From: Clostridia bacterium
GTDB lineage: Bacteria; Bacillota; Clostridia; Acetivibrionales; DSM-2933
Assembly (NCBI GenBank): GCA_026418275.1
Contig: JAOABQ010000014.1
Location: 45,188-109,187, forward strand
Length of the DNA: 64,000 bases
Reading direction: 5' to 3'
Shown: positions 18,382 through 27,094 of the stretch, one piece after another
Numbering within the stretch: the stretch's first letter is position 1
Layout: each line of letters begins with the position of its first letter
Notes under the pieces: generated by a model
Told to the model about the DNA's origin: nothing
Databases searched by the model: none
The model's input: only the letters and a program-made list of their open reading frames with translations
Position numbers and translations under genes: made by a program

Positions 18382-20301
18382 ATGAATAAAACAGAACTTT
18401 TGGGTAGATGGACAAAAGAGAAGTCTGAAGAACTTTACGGCATTAAAAACTGGGGTGCCGATTATTTTACAATCTCCGACAAAGGAGAAGTAATGGTAAA
18501 TCCATACAAGGATAATCCGTTAGCCGCAATCAGCATTATGGATATTATTTCAGGTGTCCGTGAGCGCGGAATGGACATGCCGGTACTGTTGCGCTTTGAA
18601 AATCTGTTGGATTCACAAATTTCCTTTCTCAACAACACTTTTGGTGAGGCGATTAAAAAGTTAAACTACAAGGGTGAATATCGGGGGGTTTACCCTATTA
18701 AGGTAAACCAGCAGCAGCAGGTTGTTGAGGAGGTAACCAAATTTGGCCAGCGTTATCATCACGGCCTTGAAGTAGGCAGCAAAGCGGAATTGGTCGCAGC
18801 GCTTTCTCTGATGAAAGACAAGGAAGCCTGTCTCATATGCAATGGCTATAAAGATGAAGAATTCATCGATTTGGGGCTTTATGCGGTGAAAATGGGGTAT
18901 AAGTGCTTTTTTGTTATTGAAATTCCAGGTGAACTTGATATTTTGCTGGAACGTTCACAGGCTCTGGGAGTTAGGCCAAATATCGGCGTTCGCATCAAGC
19001 TTTCTGCAAAAGCTGGCGGCCACTGGACCGAATCCGGTGGTGACCGCAGCATTTTTGGTTTGAATGTAAGCCAGGTGATCGCTTTAGTGGATACACTAAA
19101 AGAGAAGAATATGCTGGATTCTCTTAAACTCCTTCATTATCACCTAGGTTCTCAGGTGCCCAATATACGCGATATTCGTTCCGCTGTATTGGAAGCAACC
19201 CGTGTGTATGCCGAGTTGGTAAAGGAAGGTGCACCGATGGGGTATCTGGATTTAGGCGGGGGTCTTGCGGTGGATTACGACGGATCAAACACCAATTATA
19301 CCAACAGCCGTAACTATTCGGTAGAAGAATATTGCACCGATATTGTTGAAGCGGTTATGTCCATTTTGGACCCTGGTAATATTCCGCACCCGATCATCGT
19401 GACGGAGTCCGGCCGAACTACGGTTGCTTATTATTCTGTACTGCTGTTTAATGTATTGGATGTGGAAAAGTTCGAGGAGTATCAAGTACCTGAAAAACTT
19501 GATGACAACATCTCGGAGCAAATTAAAAACCTGTACGATGTTAATAAAAACATTACGCTAAAAAATATTCAGGAATGTTATAATGATGCGCTTTACTACA
19601 GAGACGAGATCCGTGACATGTTCAAGCACGGAAGAATCAGCCTGCGTGAGCGCTCTTTATCGGAAAAAATCTTCTGGAATACAATTGGCCAGATTGCAAA
19701 GGAGAAGCAGAAGCTTAAAAATGCGCCACCTGATATGGAGGACATCGAAAGCGCCATTGCAGATATCTACTACTGCAATTTCTCCGTGTTTCAGTCTATA
19801 CCGGACAGTTGGGCTATTGGCCAGTTATTCCCGATTATGCCGGTGCACCGTTTGCTGGAATTACCAAAGCGCAATGCTGTCATCGCCGATATCACCTGTG
19901 ACTGTGACGGAAAGATTGACCGATTTATAGACCTGCATGATGTTCGGACCACATTGCCTTTGCATGAACTGAAAAACGGCGACGATTATTATTTAGGTGT
20001 TTTTCTGGTGGGTGCGTATCAGGAAACTCTGGGAGACCTTCACAACCTCTTTGGAGACACCAATGTTATCAGCGTAAGAATCAATCCGGATGGCAATTAT
20101 GACCTGGTAAAAGAAATCCACGGGGACAGCGTAGCAGATGTGCTTTCCTATGTAGAATTTGACCCCAAGGACATGCTGGTGCGTTTTCGTGAAACAGCAG
20201 AGGAAGCAGTACGCGACGGTCTAATCAGTGCGAGTGAGCGCCGGGAAATCATGCGTGCGTACGATAATGGCCTTCGAGGTTACACTTATTATGAACGTTA
20301 G
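18382..20301 (+). CDS. speA: Biosynthetic arginine decarboxylase, PLP fold III
   Basis: 639 residues, the usual length of the SpeA family (about 630-660). It converts arginine to agmatine and CO2, the first step of the agmatine route to putrescine. The PLP lysine lies in GVYPIKVNQQQQVVEEV. GLEVGSKAELVAAL, LLHYHLGSQVPN and YLDLGGGLAVDYDG are typical, and CDCDGKIDRFID is near the C-terminus. The frame opens at ATG 18364, but GGAAGGAAAG lies correctly only before ATG 18382. Codon use (many CGC/CGT and CTG) and GC content look higher than in neighbours. There is no agmatinase or agmatine deiminase beside it. Confidence 0.95.
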   Translation: MNKTELLGRWTKEKSEELYGIKNWGADYFTISDKGEVMVNPYKDNPLAAISIMDIISGVRERGMDMPVLLRFENLLDSQISFLNNTFGEAIKKLNYKGEYRGVYPIKVNQQQQVVEEVTKFGQRYHHGLEVGSKAELVAALSLMKDKEACLICNGYKDEEFIDLGLYAVKMGYKCFFVIEIPGELDILLERSQALGVRPNIGVRIKLSAKAGGHWTESGGDRSIFGLNVSQVIALVDTLKEKNMLDSLKLLHYHLGSQVPNIRDIRSAVLEATRVYAELVKEGAPMGYLDLGGGLAVDYDGSNTNYTNSRNYSVEEYCTDIVEAVMSILDPGNIPHPIIVTESGRTTVAYYSVLLFNVLDVEKFEEYQVPEKLDDNISEQIKNLYDVNKNITLKNIQECYNDALYYRDEIRDMFKHGRISLRERSLSEKIFWNTIGQIAKEKQKLKNAPPDMEDIESAIADIYYCNFSVFQSIPDSWAIGQLFPIMPVHRLLELPKRNAVIADITCDCDGKIDRFIDLHDVRTTLPLHELKNGDDYYLGVFLVGAYQETLGDLHNLFGDTNVISVRINPDGNYDLVKEIHGDSVADVLSYVEFDPKDMLVRFRETAEEAVRDGLISASERREIMRAYDNGLRGYTYYER

Positions 20302-20340
20302 AGTTTGTTTATATCTATTCAAATAGGTTTATTTGATATT

Positions 20341-20375
20341 AAAAGCTAAGAGGAATCAGAACTCTTAGCTTTTTT
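20341..20375. terminator. Bidirectional terminator between speA and the convergent lipoprotein gene
   Basis: AAAAGCTAAGAG pairs with CTCTTAGCTTTT over a nine-base loop, with T6 on the plus strand and AAAA at the left giving T on the minus strand. It lies 40 bp after the speA stop. Confidence 0.8.
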
Positions 20376-20448
20376 ACATGGAATCAGCAACTTATAGAAT
20401 ATCGTTATACCTTGAAGGAGTACAGCGTGAATTAGTGATTCATATTAT

Positions 20449-21858
20449 TTATATTATGTTATCAATGCTCCACCGGCTGCCTGTTTTTGTTAAGTGAAAA
20501 TTGCACTTGTATTCTTTATTATCTTCACTTGTAAAAGAGATAGAGACATTTGCTGTATTGCCATCTTCCTTAATCTCAAAGTTTATTTTATCATCAATTT
20601 CCAATATTGTATTGTATACTGCCGCATGCCAAATGTCAGGCGAAAAATCTACGTTTTTTGCTTTACTGTATTTACATAATTCAGATAACCGTTTATCGAC
20701 TTCCGGAGATTTTACATTTAACACTCTTAAGGATAAGTATTGCATGATTACATCCTTTACATTGTCAGGGTATTCAGGAATACTCACATTTGTGCCTTTT
20801 AATATAAAGTCACCGTTATCCCACCGGTAAGTCCGCACCAGTGATAAATACAATACATCATAACTCCACCTGTTTTGCACATACCCATCATATTGGCCAT
20901 CATTATTAAAGTCTTTTATTTCATCGCTCCCTGCGCCTGTTGCAGAAGCACTGTAGCATAGTGCTGTAGGCTGGTTATTTGAAAGTTCTATGATTTGAAA
21001 ACCTCTTAAATTGGCACCGTTTGTAAGTCCGCAGTAGATATACTTTTGGGGCGTATTTTGTAAACGGATGAGCTTTACTTCATAAGTACCATACCCTCCT
21101 CCGGCAAGGTTATCTCCCAATTGCTCAATTTTCCCATTCTTATCCCTTAAAATGTATAAGCTTGAAATACTGGTTGAATCCGGCTCGCTGCCTAAAGCTC
21201 CGGCAGCAATAACAACTTCTTCACTGCCGTCCATATCAATGTCTTCCTTGGCATAGAACAATATGCTTTCATTCCCAGTACCTGTATTTTTCTTCAAAAC
21301 ATAGTCCTTATATTTTTGGGGTACATTCAGAACATCATTATTGCCGTTACCATCCTTTTGCTCTTTTGAATAGTATGCTTCTCCATTTACCATCACTTGG
21401 GTAACTTCTCTTAATTTCTTATCGCAGATAACCCGGATATTCAAATTGCTTTCTTCATTGATGAGGGAATAGTCCCAAAAAGCATTTGCCGCGGCAATTT
21501 TGTTTAAAATGCTTTTTACGTTTTCCTTATCATCGATGGAAGTCTTGTCCGGATATTTAACAAAGAACCTCGGGTATGTGCCATCCTTGTCAAGTTCCAA
21601 CTTATGTATTTCGAATGGCTTACCCTCAAGGATCTTTTTAACTGGATGATCCCAACCAGCAATATCTGTAATAACCCTGATGCCATTGTCATCACCTTCT
21701 TTTTTAGGAGTTGTAATATTGTAATTATTATCATTTGCCGACGTACTCATTACACTAGTACTAACCTTATTTCCATTCTCCGTCTTTGACGGATTGCTGC
21801 ATGCCGTAAGGGTAAAAGTTAAGAAAACCGCATATAAGAATATCTGTTTAAATTTCAT
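20449..21858 (-). CDS. Secreted lipoprotein with Asp-rich FG-GAP/VCBS-like segments, function unknown
   Basis: 469 residues from ATG 21858, which has AGAGG upstream; the frame is open 32 codons further but without signal features. The signal peptide ends in the lipobox TLTAC. A Ser/Asn-rich linker follows. In the middle lie two Asp-rich, calcium-loop-like segments, EDIDMDGSEEVVIAAG and IKDFNNDGQYDGYV, as in FG-GAP/VCBS-type repeats. The C-terminal ~110 residues form an alpha/beta domain ending in FHLTKTGSRWSIDNII, like small NTF2-type secreted domains. No enzyme motif is seen. It stands alone, convergent with speA. Confidence 0.75.
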   Translation of the reverse strand: MKFKQIFLYAVFLTFTLTACSNPSKTENGNKVSTSVMSTSANDNNYNITTPKKEGDDNGIRVITDIAGWDHPVKKILEGKPFEIHKLELDKDGTYPRFFVKYPDKTSIDDKENVKSILNKIAAANAFWDYSLINEESNLNIRVICDKKLREVTQVMVNGEAYYSKEQKDGNGNNDVLNVPQKYKDYVLKKNTGTGNESILFYAKEDIDMDGSEEVVIAAGALGSEPDSTSISSLYILRDKNGKIEQLGDNLAGGGYGTYEVKLIRLQNTPQKYIYCGLTNGANLRGFQIIELSNNQPTALCYSASATGAGSDEIKDFNNDGQYDGYVQNRWSYDVLYLSLVRTYRWDNGDFILKGTNVSIPEYPDNVKDVIMQYLSLRVLNVKSPEVDKRLSELCKYSKAKNVDFSPDIWHAAVYNTILEIDDKINFEIKEDGNTANVSISFTSEDNKEYKCNFHLTKTGSRWSIDNII

Positions 21859-22550
21859 ACTGATACCTCTTTCTTTGAATATTCGGGTACGGGCATCCCT
21901 GACACAATGATGGATAAAACGTAAAAACCACTGTATGTCCGGATAAATTTGCATTCACGAAGTGCATACCTAAAGTATCAACATTTCGCCTATTTGCCGA
22001 TATTTCACAACCGCATAGTAATATGAGAAAGGTTGGAGAACATCCCACCTGCAGACAAGTTAGCTTTGTACCTTAGTATAGATTATAATATATCACTCAA
22101 AAATATGAAAGGATTTATCTGCAAAAAACACCTGTGTATAGAAAATTATTTTCCATAAGAATTCCATCCAGATTCTTACCGTTGAAACCCGGAGTGCCTT
22201 GTATGACAGCTTACACAATTGCCGAAATTATAAGCATTTCTATTTTGGCATAATTCCAATCATCATTAGCTTATCAAAAAAATATTGAATTTCCAATCAT
22301 TAATTAACCAAACCTTTTTACTTTAAAGGACTTCAAAAACAGAAGATATTTTATCAAATAATGAGATATTTTTGCGTAAAGCGCTTCAATTTAGTCTCTA
22401 ATATATAAACGCTTATAATTTGACATTTGCTAAATTCCATTATACTGTATATAATTCTATTATATTCCATGGAATTAAATTCAAGTCGTTTCACCTCAGA
22501 AAGATCAATATTTGAACCAATTAAATTACAAAACTCTAGGAGGTAGATCT
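21859..22550. other. Promoter-bearing intergenic region upstream of the CBM2 gene
   Basis: No gene is present. On the plus strand there is a TTGACA at 22420 with TATACT 15 bp (or TACTGT 17 bp) downstream. Two palindromes flank it: AAAGCGCTT at 22378-22386, resembling a LacI/CcpA-type half-palindrome core, and ATTCCATGGAAT at 22464-22475. These could be operators for sugar control of the CBM2 gene. Confidence 0.4.
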
Positions 22551-23402
22551 ATGAAAAAGTTAAGTGTCGTGCTCATTTGTCTCATTTTGACTTCGTTATT
22601 TTTTTCAATCCCCGTCAGTGCTGCATCAACAAATGGAAATATGTATTTAAAAGTAACCAGCCTTAGTGATTTAAAGGATGGGGATATTGTAAAAATCACC
22701 AATTCGAACGGTTTAGGCATTGAATGGTATAAAAGCGGTTATAGGCCACATATTCGATTATCCACTACTCCTGCAGAAGACTACTCAACTTTTAAAGTAA
22801 AGAAATTTGGAACCGGGTTATACGGCTTCTATATGTCATGGGCTTATGATTTTGCGGATTACTATTTTACCAGTGATCTTAGCATATCAGACGTAGATAT
22901 AAACAGATTTGACACTGCAAATGAAGCAGCTTATAAATTTGCCGTTTCAATAAATAATGGATCTGCTGTTATAAGCGATACTAATTCAGGTTTACCAAGA
23001 GATTTGCAAGCATACCCAACTTCAACCCAGCCCTTCCTAAGGTACGGTCCTAATCCTCCCGGCTCCTTGGCATCCCGCATCTGGGAAATCAAAAAGCTCG
23101 TGCCTTACACTGTAACCTTTGCCAAGACCGGTGATTGGGGAACAAGCTTTAATGCAACTTTCACCATTAAAAACAACGGAAATTCCACAATCCAAAACTG
23201 GCAATTGGAATTCGATTTCCCTTATACGATTTCAAGTATATATGATGCTCAGTATGTCAGCCGCTCAGGTGACCACTACATATTAAAAAATGCCGGGTGG
23301 AACGCAAATATTGCACCGGGTGCGACTGTTACCTTCGGCATTAGCGGAAATCCTGGAAATGTTACCTCAGATCCGACCGGGTACGTTCTTAGTTCAAATT
23401 AA
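22551..23402 (+). CDS. Secreted protein with C-terminal CBM2 carbohydrate-binding domain
   Basis: 283 residues from ATG 22551, with AGGAGG directly upstream. The signal peptide (residues 1-26) ends in PVSAA. The central ~160 residues, starting LKVTSLSDLKDGDIVKITN, resemble no enzyme I know and look like a beta-rich domain. The C-terminal ~95 residues are a CBM2: GDWGTSFNATFTIKNNG, NWQLEFDFPY, and AGWNANIAPGATVTFG, with the conserved tryptophans of the binding face. CBM2 binds crystalline cellulose, chitin or xylan. No catalytic module or dockerin is present, so it is either a binding/adhesion protein or its N-terminal domain has an unknown activity. Confidence 0.85.
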   Translation: MKKLSVVLICLILTSLFFSIPVSAASTNGNMYLKVTSLSDLKDGDIVKITNSNGLGIEWYKSGYRPHIRLSTTPAEDYSTFKVKKFGTGLYGFYMSWAYDFADYYFTSDLSISDVDINRFDTANEAAYKFAVSINNGSAVISDTNSGLPRDLQAYPTSTQPFLRYGPNPPGSLASRIWEIKKLVPYTVTFAKTGDWGTSFNATFTIKNNGNSTIQNWQLEFDFPYTISSIYDAQYVSRSGDHYILKNAGWNANIAPGATVTFGISGNPGNVTSDPTGYVLSSN

Positions 23403-23447
23403 TCATAACACTTTAATGAATTTAATATGAAATAATTCTATTATAGC

Positions 23448-23507
23448 AAAGGGATAGATTCTTCACTTGAACCTTGGTTGAGTTCAGTTGAAGTTCCATC
23501 CCTTTTT
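23448..23507 (+). terminator. Terminator of the CBM2 gene
   Basis: AAAGGGAT pairs with ATCCCTTT around an inner CTTCA../..TGAAG stem and is followed by T5. Confidence 0.7.
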
Positions 23508-23635
23508 CTTATCAAAATTCAGATGATGCATCGATGCAGTCAAATAGTAAATAATTTACTTTGTAATGATAATTTTACACAATATTAATCGTATTTTATT
23601 GTTTAATATTTAGAATTAACTTTGCCAAGTTAATT

Positions 23636-23930
23636 ATGAAGCGAGCAGTAAGTTTAATGATCATTCTTTCCATTTTAACAGCGTTAGCTGCCAGTTCAGG
23701 TGTTTCAGCAACCCCAACCAAAGTACAGGATTTTCAGGTTGAATTGATTTCACCACCGGTTTGCCGATAAGGACAAAATAGACGAATATGCCAAGAAAAA
23801 CATTGCCGTCCTCGTTAAGAAAGGAATCATTGTAGGAAGTAACGGCTTAATAAGGCCCTATGATTTGGCTGTAAGGGCTGAAGCTGCCGCATTGATACAT
23901 AGGGTCTATAAACTACTGGCTAAGCGTTAG
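23636..23930 (+). pseudogene. Relic of an SLH-domain surface protein
   Basis: A signal peptide (MKRAVSLMIILSILTALAAS) opens at 23636 and the frame stops at 23770. In the next frame, from about 23756 to the stop at 23930, the sequence reads as the end of an SLH domain: FADKDKIDEYAKKNIAVLVK, then GIIVGSNGLIRP and RAEAAALIHRVYKLL. SLH proteins bind secondary wall polymers through three such domains. Here only part of one is left, so an internal deletion and a frameshift have removed the rest. There is no good ribosome site before the ATG. Confidence 0.7.
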
Positions 23931-24185
23931 TATGGTTGTTTAAAAATATTTAAGGCATCCTTTATTGGATATCTCTTTTAATGTAGTGACAAAACTTTTA
24001 ATTGCTGATTTTTCCAAAACCCCCTATAATTATTATATTCACTGCCTTATATTCGGAAGTTTTCAAAAAAAGTGATTATTAAAGTGCAGAGCGCAGACAT
24101 TATATATAGTTTACAGTTTTTCTCATATATGAAAGAATGATTTAAATGATAAAATAAAACCTGTTTAAATGTAGGGGTGGGGATT

Positions 24186-24971
24186 ATGAAAAGGGTATTT
24201 AAAACAGTGTGGGTACTACTATTTATTTCGATTTTGGCAGGCAGTTCAGTAATTTTAAGCAGTTGTACCCAAGTAGAACAATCCAAAGGCTGGGACTTGT
24301 CTACACCTGAAGAACAAGGGATGGATTCGCAAAAGCTTTCTCAAATGTTTAAATTTATTGGAGATTCAACATTTAGCATTCACAATTTGCTTATTGTGAG
24401 AAATGGCAAGCTTGTCGTAGACGCTAACTTTTACCCTTATCAGAAAAATGTTAAACATACCCTTGATTTTTGTACTGAAAGTGTAACCTCCGCCTTGATT
24501 GGTATTGCGCTTGAAGAAGGCAAGATTAAAAGTATAGATGAAAAGGTTATGGACATCTTGAAAATTAAGGATTTTGAAAATGTTGATGTAAAGAAAAAGA
24601 ATATATCCATCAAACAGCTCCTTACAATGACTTCCAATATTCAACCAAAGGAATACTGGGAATTTGGACACGAGTGCTACCAGAGTTTGGACCGCAATGG
24701 TAAAAAGAGTAAAACTCTCATAGGTTTGGATGATATATATCGAATCTCTAATCAAAAGGAATCAGGATTGCTACTGGCCGCCAATAACAAGGTGGCACAA
24801 AAAGGTTACTGGCTGGATTCTAAAACCTTCGTTATTATTTCCAAAAGTTTATCTGGTGAGGACGAATTGGAATACTATTACACCTTCGAAAATGATGAGG
24901 TGGAGGTATACACTTCATCAAAGTTTTATAACAGCAGCTACAGGAATCTGAAAGGAAAATTTAAAAAATAA
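24186..24971 (+). CDS. Beta-lactamase-fold (serine hydrolase-like) lipoprotein lacking its catalytic core
   Basis: 261 residues from ATG 24186, with AGGGGTGGGG upstream; the signal peptide ends in the lipobox ILSSC. The first ~170 residues follow the class C beta-lactamase/esterase family: WDLSTPEEQGMDSQKL, LLIVRNGKLVVDANFYP, and ESVTSALIGIALEEGKI. At the position of the SxxK catalytic motif the sequence reads FCTE, so both Ser and Lys are lost. The chain then jumps from ISIKQLLTMTSNI to a C-terminal beta domain (YWLDSKTFVIISKSL, YYTFENDEVEVYTSS), so the part with the Tyr and His-x-Gly motifs is missing. The family is usually 350-450 residues. It is probably inactive and may be a pseudogene that has kept its frame. 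Confidence 0.75.
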   Translation: MKRVFKTVWVLLFISILAGSSVILSSCTQVEQSKGWDLSTPEEQGMDSQKLSQMFKFIGDSTFSIHNLLIVRNGKLVVDANFYPYQKNVKHTLDFCTESVTSALIGIALEEGKIKSIDEKVMDILKIKDFENVDVKKKNISIKQLLTMTSNIQPKEYWEFGHECYQSLDRNGKKSKTLIGLDDIYRISNQKESGLLLAANNKVAQKGYWLDSKTFVIISKSLSGEDELEYYYTFENDEVEVYTSSKFYNSSYRNLKGKFKK

Positions 24972-25008
24972 ATATGTAACTCCGAAGGGAAAAGCCTCCT
25001 TCTATTCA

Positions 25009-25650
25009 TTACAATCTTGGCCTGAACATGCAGTAAACTGTGATATCTCCTATTTTCCTGCTTCCAATTACCTTATATCCAAAACGTTCATAAAGTGCAA
25101 CATTTTCAGGATTTTCCGTATCCAGTCCTATCCCTGTAGAGGTAGGATCCTGGTCTACCAACCGGTGTATATGGGTTAAGAGCATTTTTCCTACGCCTTT
25201 ACCCTGATGGTCAGGATCAACTCCAACAAACACCAAATAGTGATGGGGTGCTTTTGGCCGCATAGATGTAGTGAATTGCATATATTGATTGATAAAAGCA
25301 AAGGACTTCTTGGGGATTTGAAAAAACAGTTTTATGCCATGATATATAAAAGACGGTTTTAAAAGAAGGCCTGCCCCCTTTATACCGGTTGGAAGTTCAA
25401 TACTTGCAACCCCTTTTAGTACACCGCTATCGCTGACACCAATAGGCATCTCTCTTAACAAAATGCTTTTATAATATATAAAATTGAAAAAATTCCGAAG
25501 ATATTTATTACGTGATTCACCGGTAAACAGGTATCGGAACATGGGATCCTCTGAAAAGGCCTTTGGCAGTATTTCCAGTACCTGCCCTCTATGCTCCTTT
25601 TCTAAAAGTATTATTTCTCTTTCTATTAAGGCAGCTTTTGCATGATCCAT
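25009..25650 (-). CDS. GNAT-family N-acetyltransferase
   Basis: 213 residues. The acetyl-CoA-binding motif A is clear, VGVDPDHQGKGVGKMLLTHI, followed by LDTENPENVALYERFGYKV, typical of GNAT motif B. The substrate cannot be told. It has a strong GGAGG site and starts 3 bp after the stop of the membrane-protein gene upstream, so they form a unit under the TetR regulator encoded next to them. Confidence 0.9.
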   Translation of the reverse strand: MDHAKAALIEREIILLEKEHRGQVLEILPKAFSEDPMFRYLFTGESRNKYLRNFFNFIYYKSILLREMPIGVSDSGVLKGVASIELPTGIKGAGLLLKPSFIYHGIKLFFQIPKKSFAFINQYMQFTTSMRPKAPHHYLVFVGVDPDHQGKGVGKMLLTHIHRLVDQDPTSTGIGLDTENPENVALYERFGYKVIGSRKIGDITVYCMFRPRL

Positions 25651-25653
25651 AGC

Positions 25654-26208
25654 TTACTCCTCCCTCTTTGCATAATGATCCACTGCAAAGCTGAAAACTA
25701 CCTTTAAAAGGTAAAATAGCAGTGTTATGAAAAGAAACTTGGGAAGGGATGAAAAAAATAGAAAGAGACCGGAAAAACCCATGGTTAGAAAAACAGCAGC
25801 AATGGTTCTTTGGGCAGGATGTCTGATCAACGCATTTACTATAAGAGCTGAAATAATAGTGTACCCCCAGACATAAATACATGGTATAAAGTAATTCCAT
25901 AATAAGTGAGCCAAAATAACCGGCTGCACATGCAGCAATATGAAAACCAAGCGAGCTTTTGGATGTGCCTTATAATGGTTATTTGTCGAGAGTGTAAAAT
26001 TCGCAATGACTCCGCCATTGATATCCAACGCTAAAAGTACAACGACGATGATTTTCCAGATTTCAAGTTCTTTCCATTCGGAATAGGTACAGGTAAGGAG
26101 AAAAATACTCATTCCAACACTGAAGAATATGGTTAAAGCCAGTTCCAATACAGTTGACCGCTTTCCAAATACCTCATGAAAAAATTTTGGTATTGCTACA
26201 GTTTTCAT
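25654..26208 (-). CDS. Polytopic membrane protein, function unknown
   Basis: 184 residues with about five or six membrane segments and a short charged C-terminus. The segment DINGGVIANFTLSTNNHY between the second and third helix is a likely loop. I do not recognise the family. GGAGG lies before the ATG. It sits between a TetR gene and a GNAT gene, and one of the two TetR-type operators lies 34 bp before its start, so it is the likely first target of that regulator. A transporter or resistance role is only a guess. Confidence 0.75.
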   Translation of the reverse strand: MKTVAIPKFFHEVFGKRSTVLELALTIFFSVGMSIFLLTCTYSEWKELEIWKIIVVVLLALDINGGVIANFTLSTNNHYKAHPKARLVFILLHVQPVILAHLLWNYFIPCIYVWGYTIISALIVNALIRHPAQRTIAAVFLTMGFSGLFLFFSSLPKFLFITLLFYLLKVVFSFAVDHYAKREE

Positions 26209-26241
26209 AGAATCCCTCCAATATTTTTAATAAACGCTTAA

Positions 26242-26263
26242 ACTGACTATCCTAACGGTCAGT
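26242..26263. promoter_or_regulatory. Probable TetR operator 1
   Basis: ACTGAC-N10-GTCAGT, an inverted repeat between the TetR gene and the membrane-protein gene. The same 6-10-6 pattern recurs at 26928. It is not followed by a T run on the minus strand, so it is not a terminator. Confidence 0.6.
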
Positions 26264-26283
26264 TTTTATAGAAAATAAATATC

Positions 26284-26898
26284 TCAAACTGGGTAATTAT
26301 GTTCTAATAAGTGTCGGCAGAGCAATTGCACCTGAAGTCGCCATGCTTGTTCAAAATGATCCCCCTCTTCCTTCAGCAGGTAGTGTAGGCCCATTCCATC
26401 TATCATGGATAATAGAAGGGTTGCAACAGATTGGCATGCTTCTTGCGTAACAGAGCCAGGGGTCAATTCAGTAAGCTGTTTGCAGATGATATCCGTAATT
26501 TGACTTGTGCAATCCGCTAATACCTTTTGGTATTTCGAGTTAAACATTCCCTCATGATAAAAAGAGAAAAATGCTTTAAATATTTTAAGATATTCCTTGG
26601 GAACATGGAATACGGATTGGCCCATAGCATTTAAGAATTCTTCCAAGCTTCCGTGCTTTTGTGACATCGGTGCAAGAAGATCATCGAAAATAATATAGAG
26701 CACTCCCATCAGTATTTCATCAACTGACTTAAAATGGTGAAAAATATTGCTTTTACTTACTCCTGTGGCATTTGCCAATTTTGCAGCAGATACTTCCTTA
26801 ATGCCATTTTCAGCAATAACTGTTATTGCCGCGTTTAATATGCGTGTTCGTGTCTGCTCACCTTTTTCCATACGTTTATCATGTACTTTATGTTCCAT
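26284..26898 (-). CDS. TetR/AcrR-family transcriptional regulator
   Basis: 204 residues. The N-terminal TetR helix-turn-helix lies at about 14-60 (RTRILNAAITVIAENGIKEV, then GVSKSNIFHHFKSVDEIL). The rest is an all-helical ligand-binding domain with no telling residues. It has a GGAGA site. Two matching inverted repeats flank the gene, one before its own start and one before the next gene, so it most likely represses itself and the membrane protein/GNAT pair downstream. Confidence 0.92.
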   Translation of the reverse strand: MEHKVHDKRMEKGEQTRTRILNAAITVIAENGIKEVSAAKLANATGVSKSNIFHHFKSVDEILMGVLYIIFDDLLAPMSQKHGSLEEFLNAMGQSVFHVPKEYLKIFKAFFSFYHEGMFNSKYQKVLADCTSQITDIICKQLTELTPGSVTQEACQSVATLLLSMIDGMGLHYLLKEEGDHFEQAWRLQVQLLCRHLLEHNYPV

Positions 26899-26927
26899 CG
26901 CGGGTCTCCTTTTATTATCATTATATC

Positions 26928-26949
26928 ACTGACCGATCGCACAGTCAAT
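26928..26949. promoter_or_regulatory. Probable TetR operator 2
   Basis: ACTGAC-N10-GTCAAT, 30 bp before the tetR start; same spacing and half-sites as operator 1 at 26242. Confidence 0.6.
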
Positions 26950-27094
26950 ATTCCTAAGTAAATAATTTGCTCATACATTCATGCCCCCGCAATTTGCAAG
27001 ATATAAAGAAACCGAATATAATAAGTGTGGGGGTTTTCAGAAAAATAAGCACTTTCTCCAAATATCCATAAAAATAAAGTATATGGAGTAAATT

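Noticed and set aside
26242..26263. Inverted repeat considered as terminator of tetR
   Set aside because: The minus strand lacks a T run after the stem, and the same sequence recurs before tetR itself.
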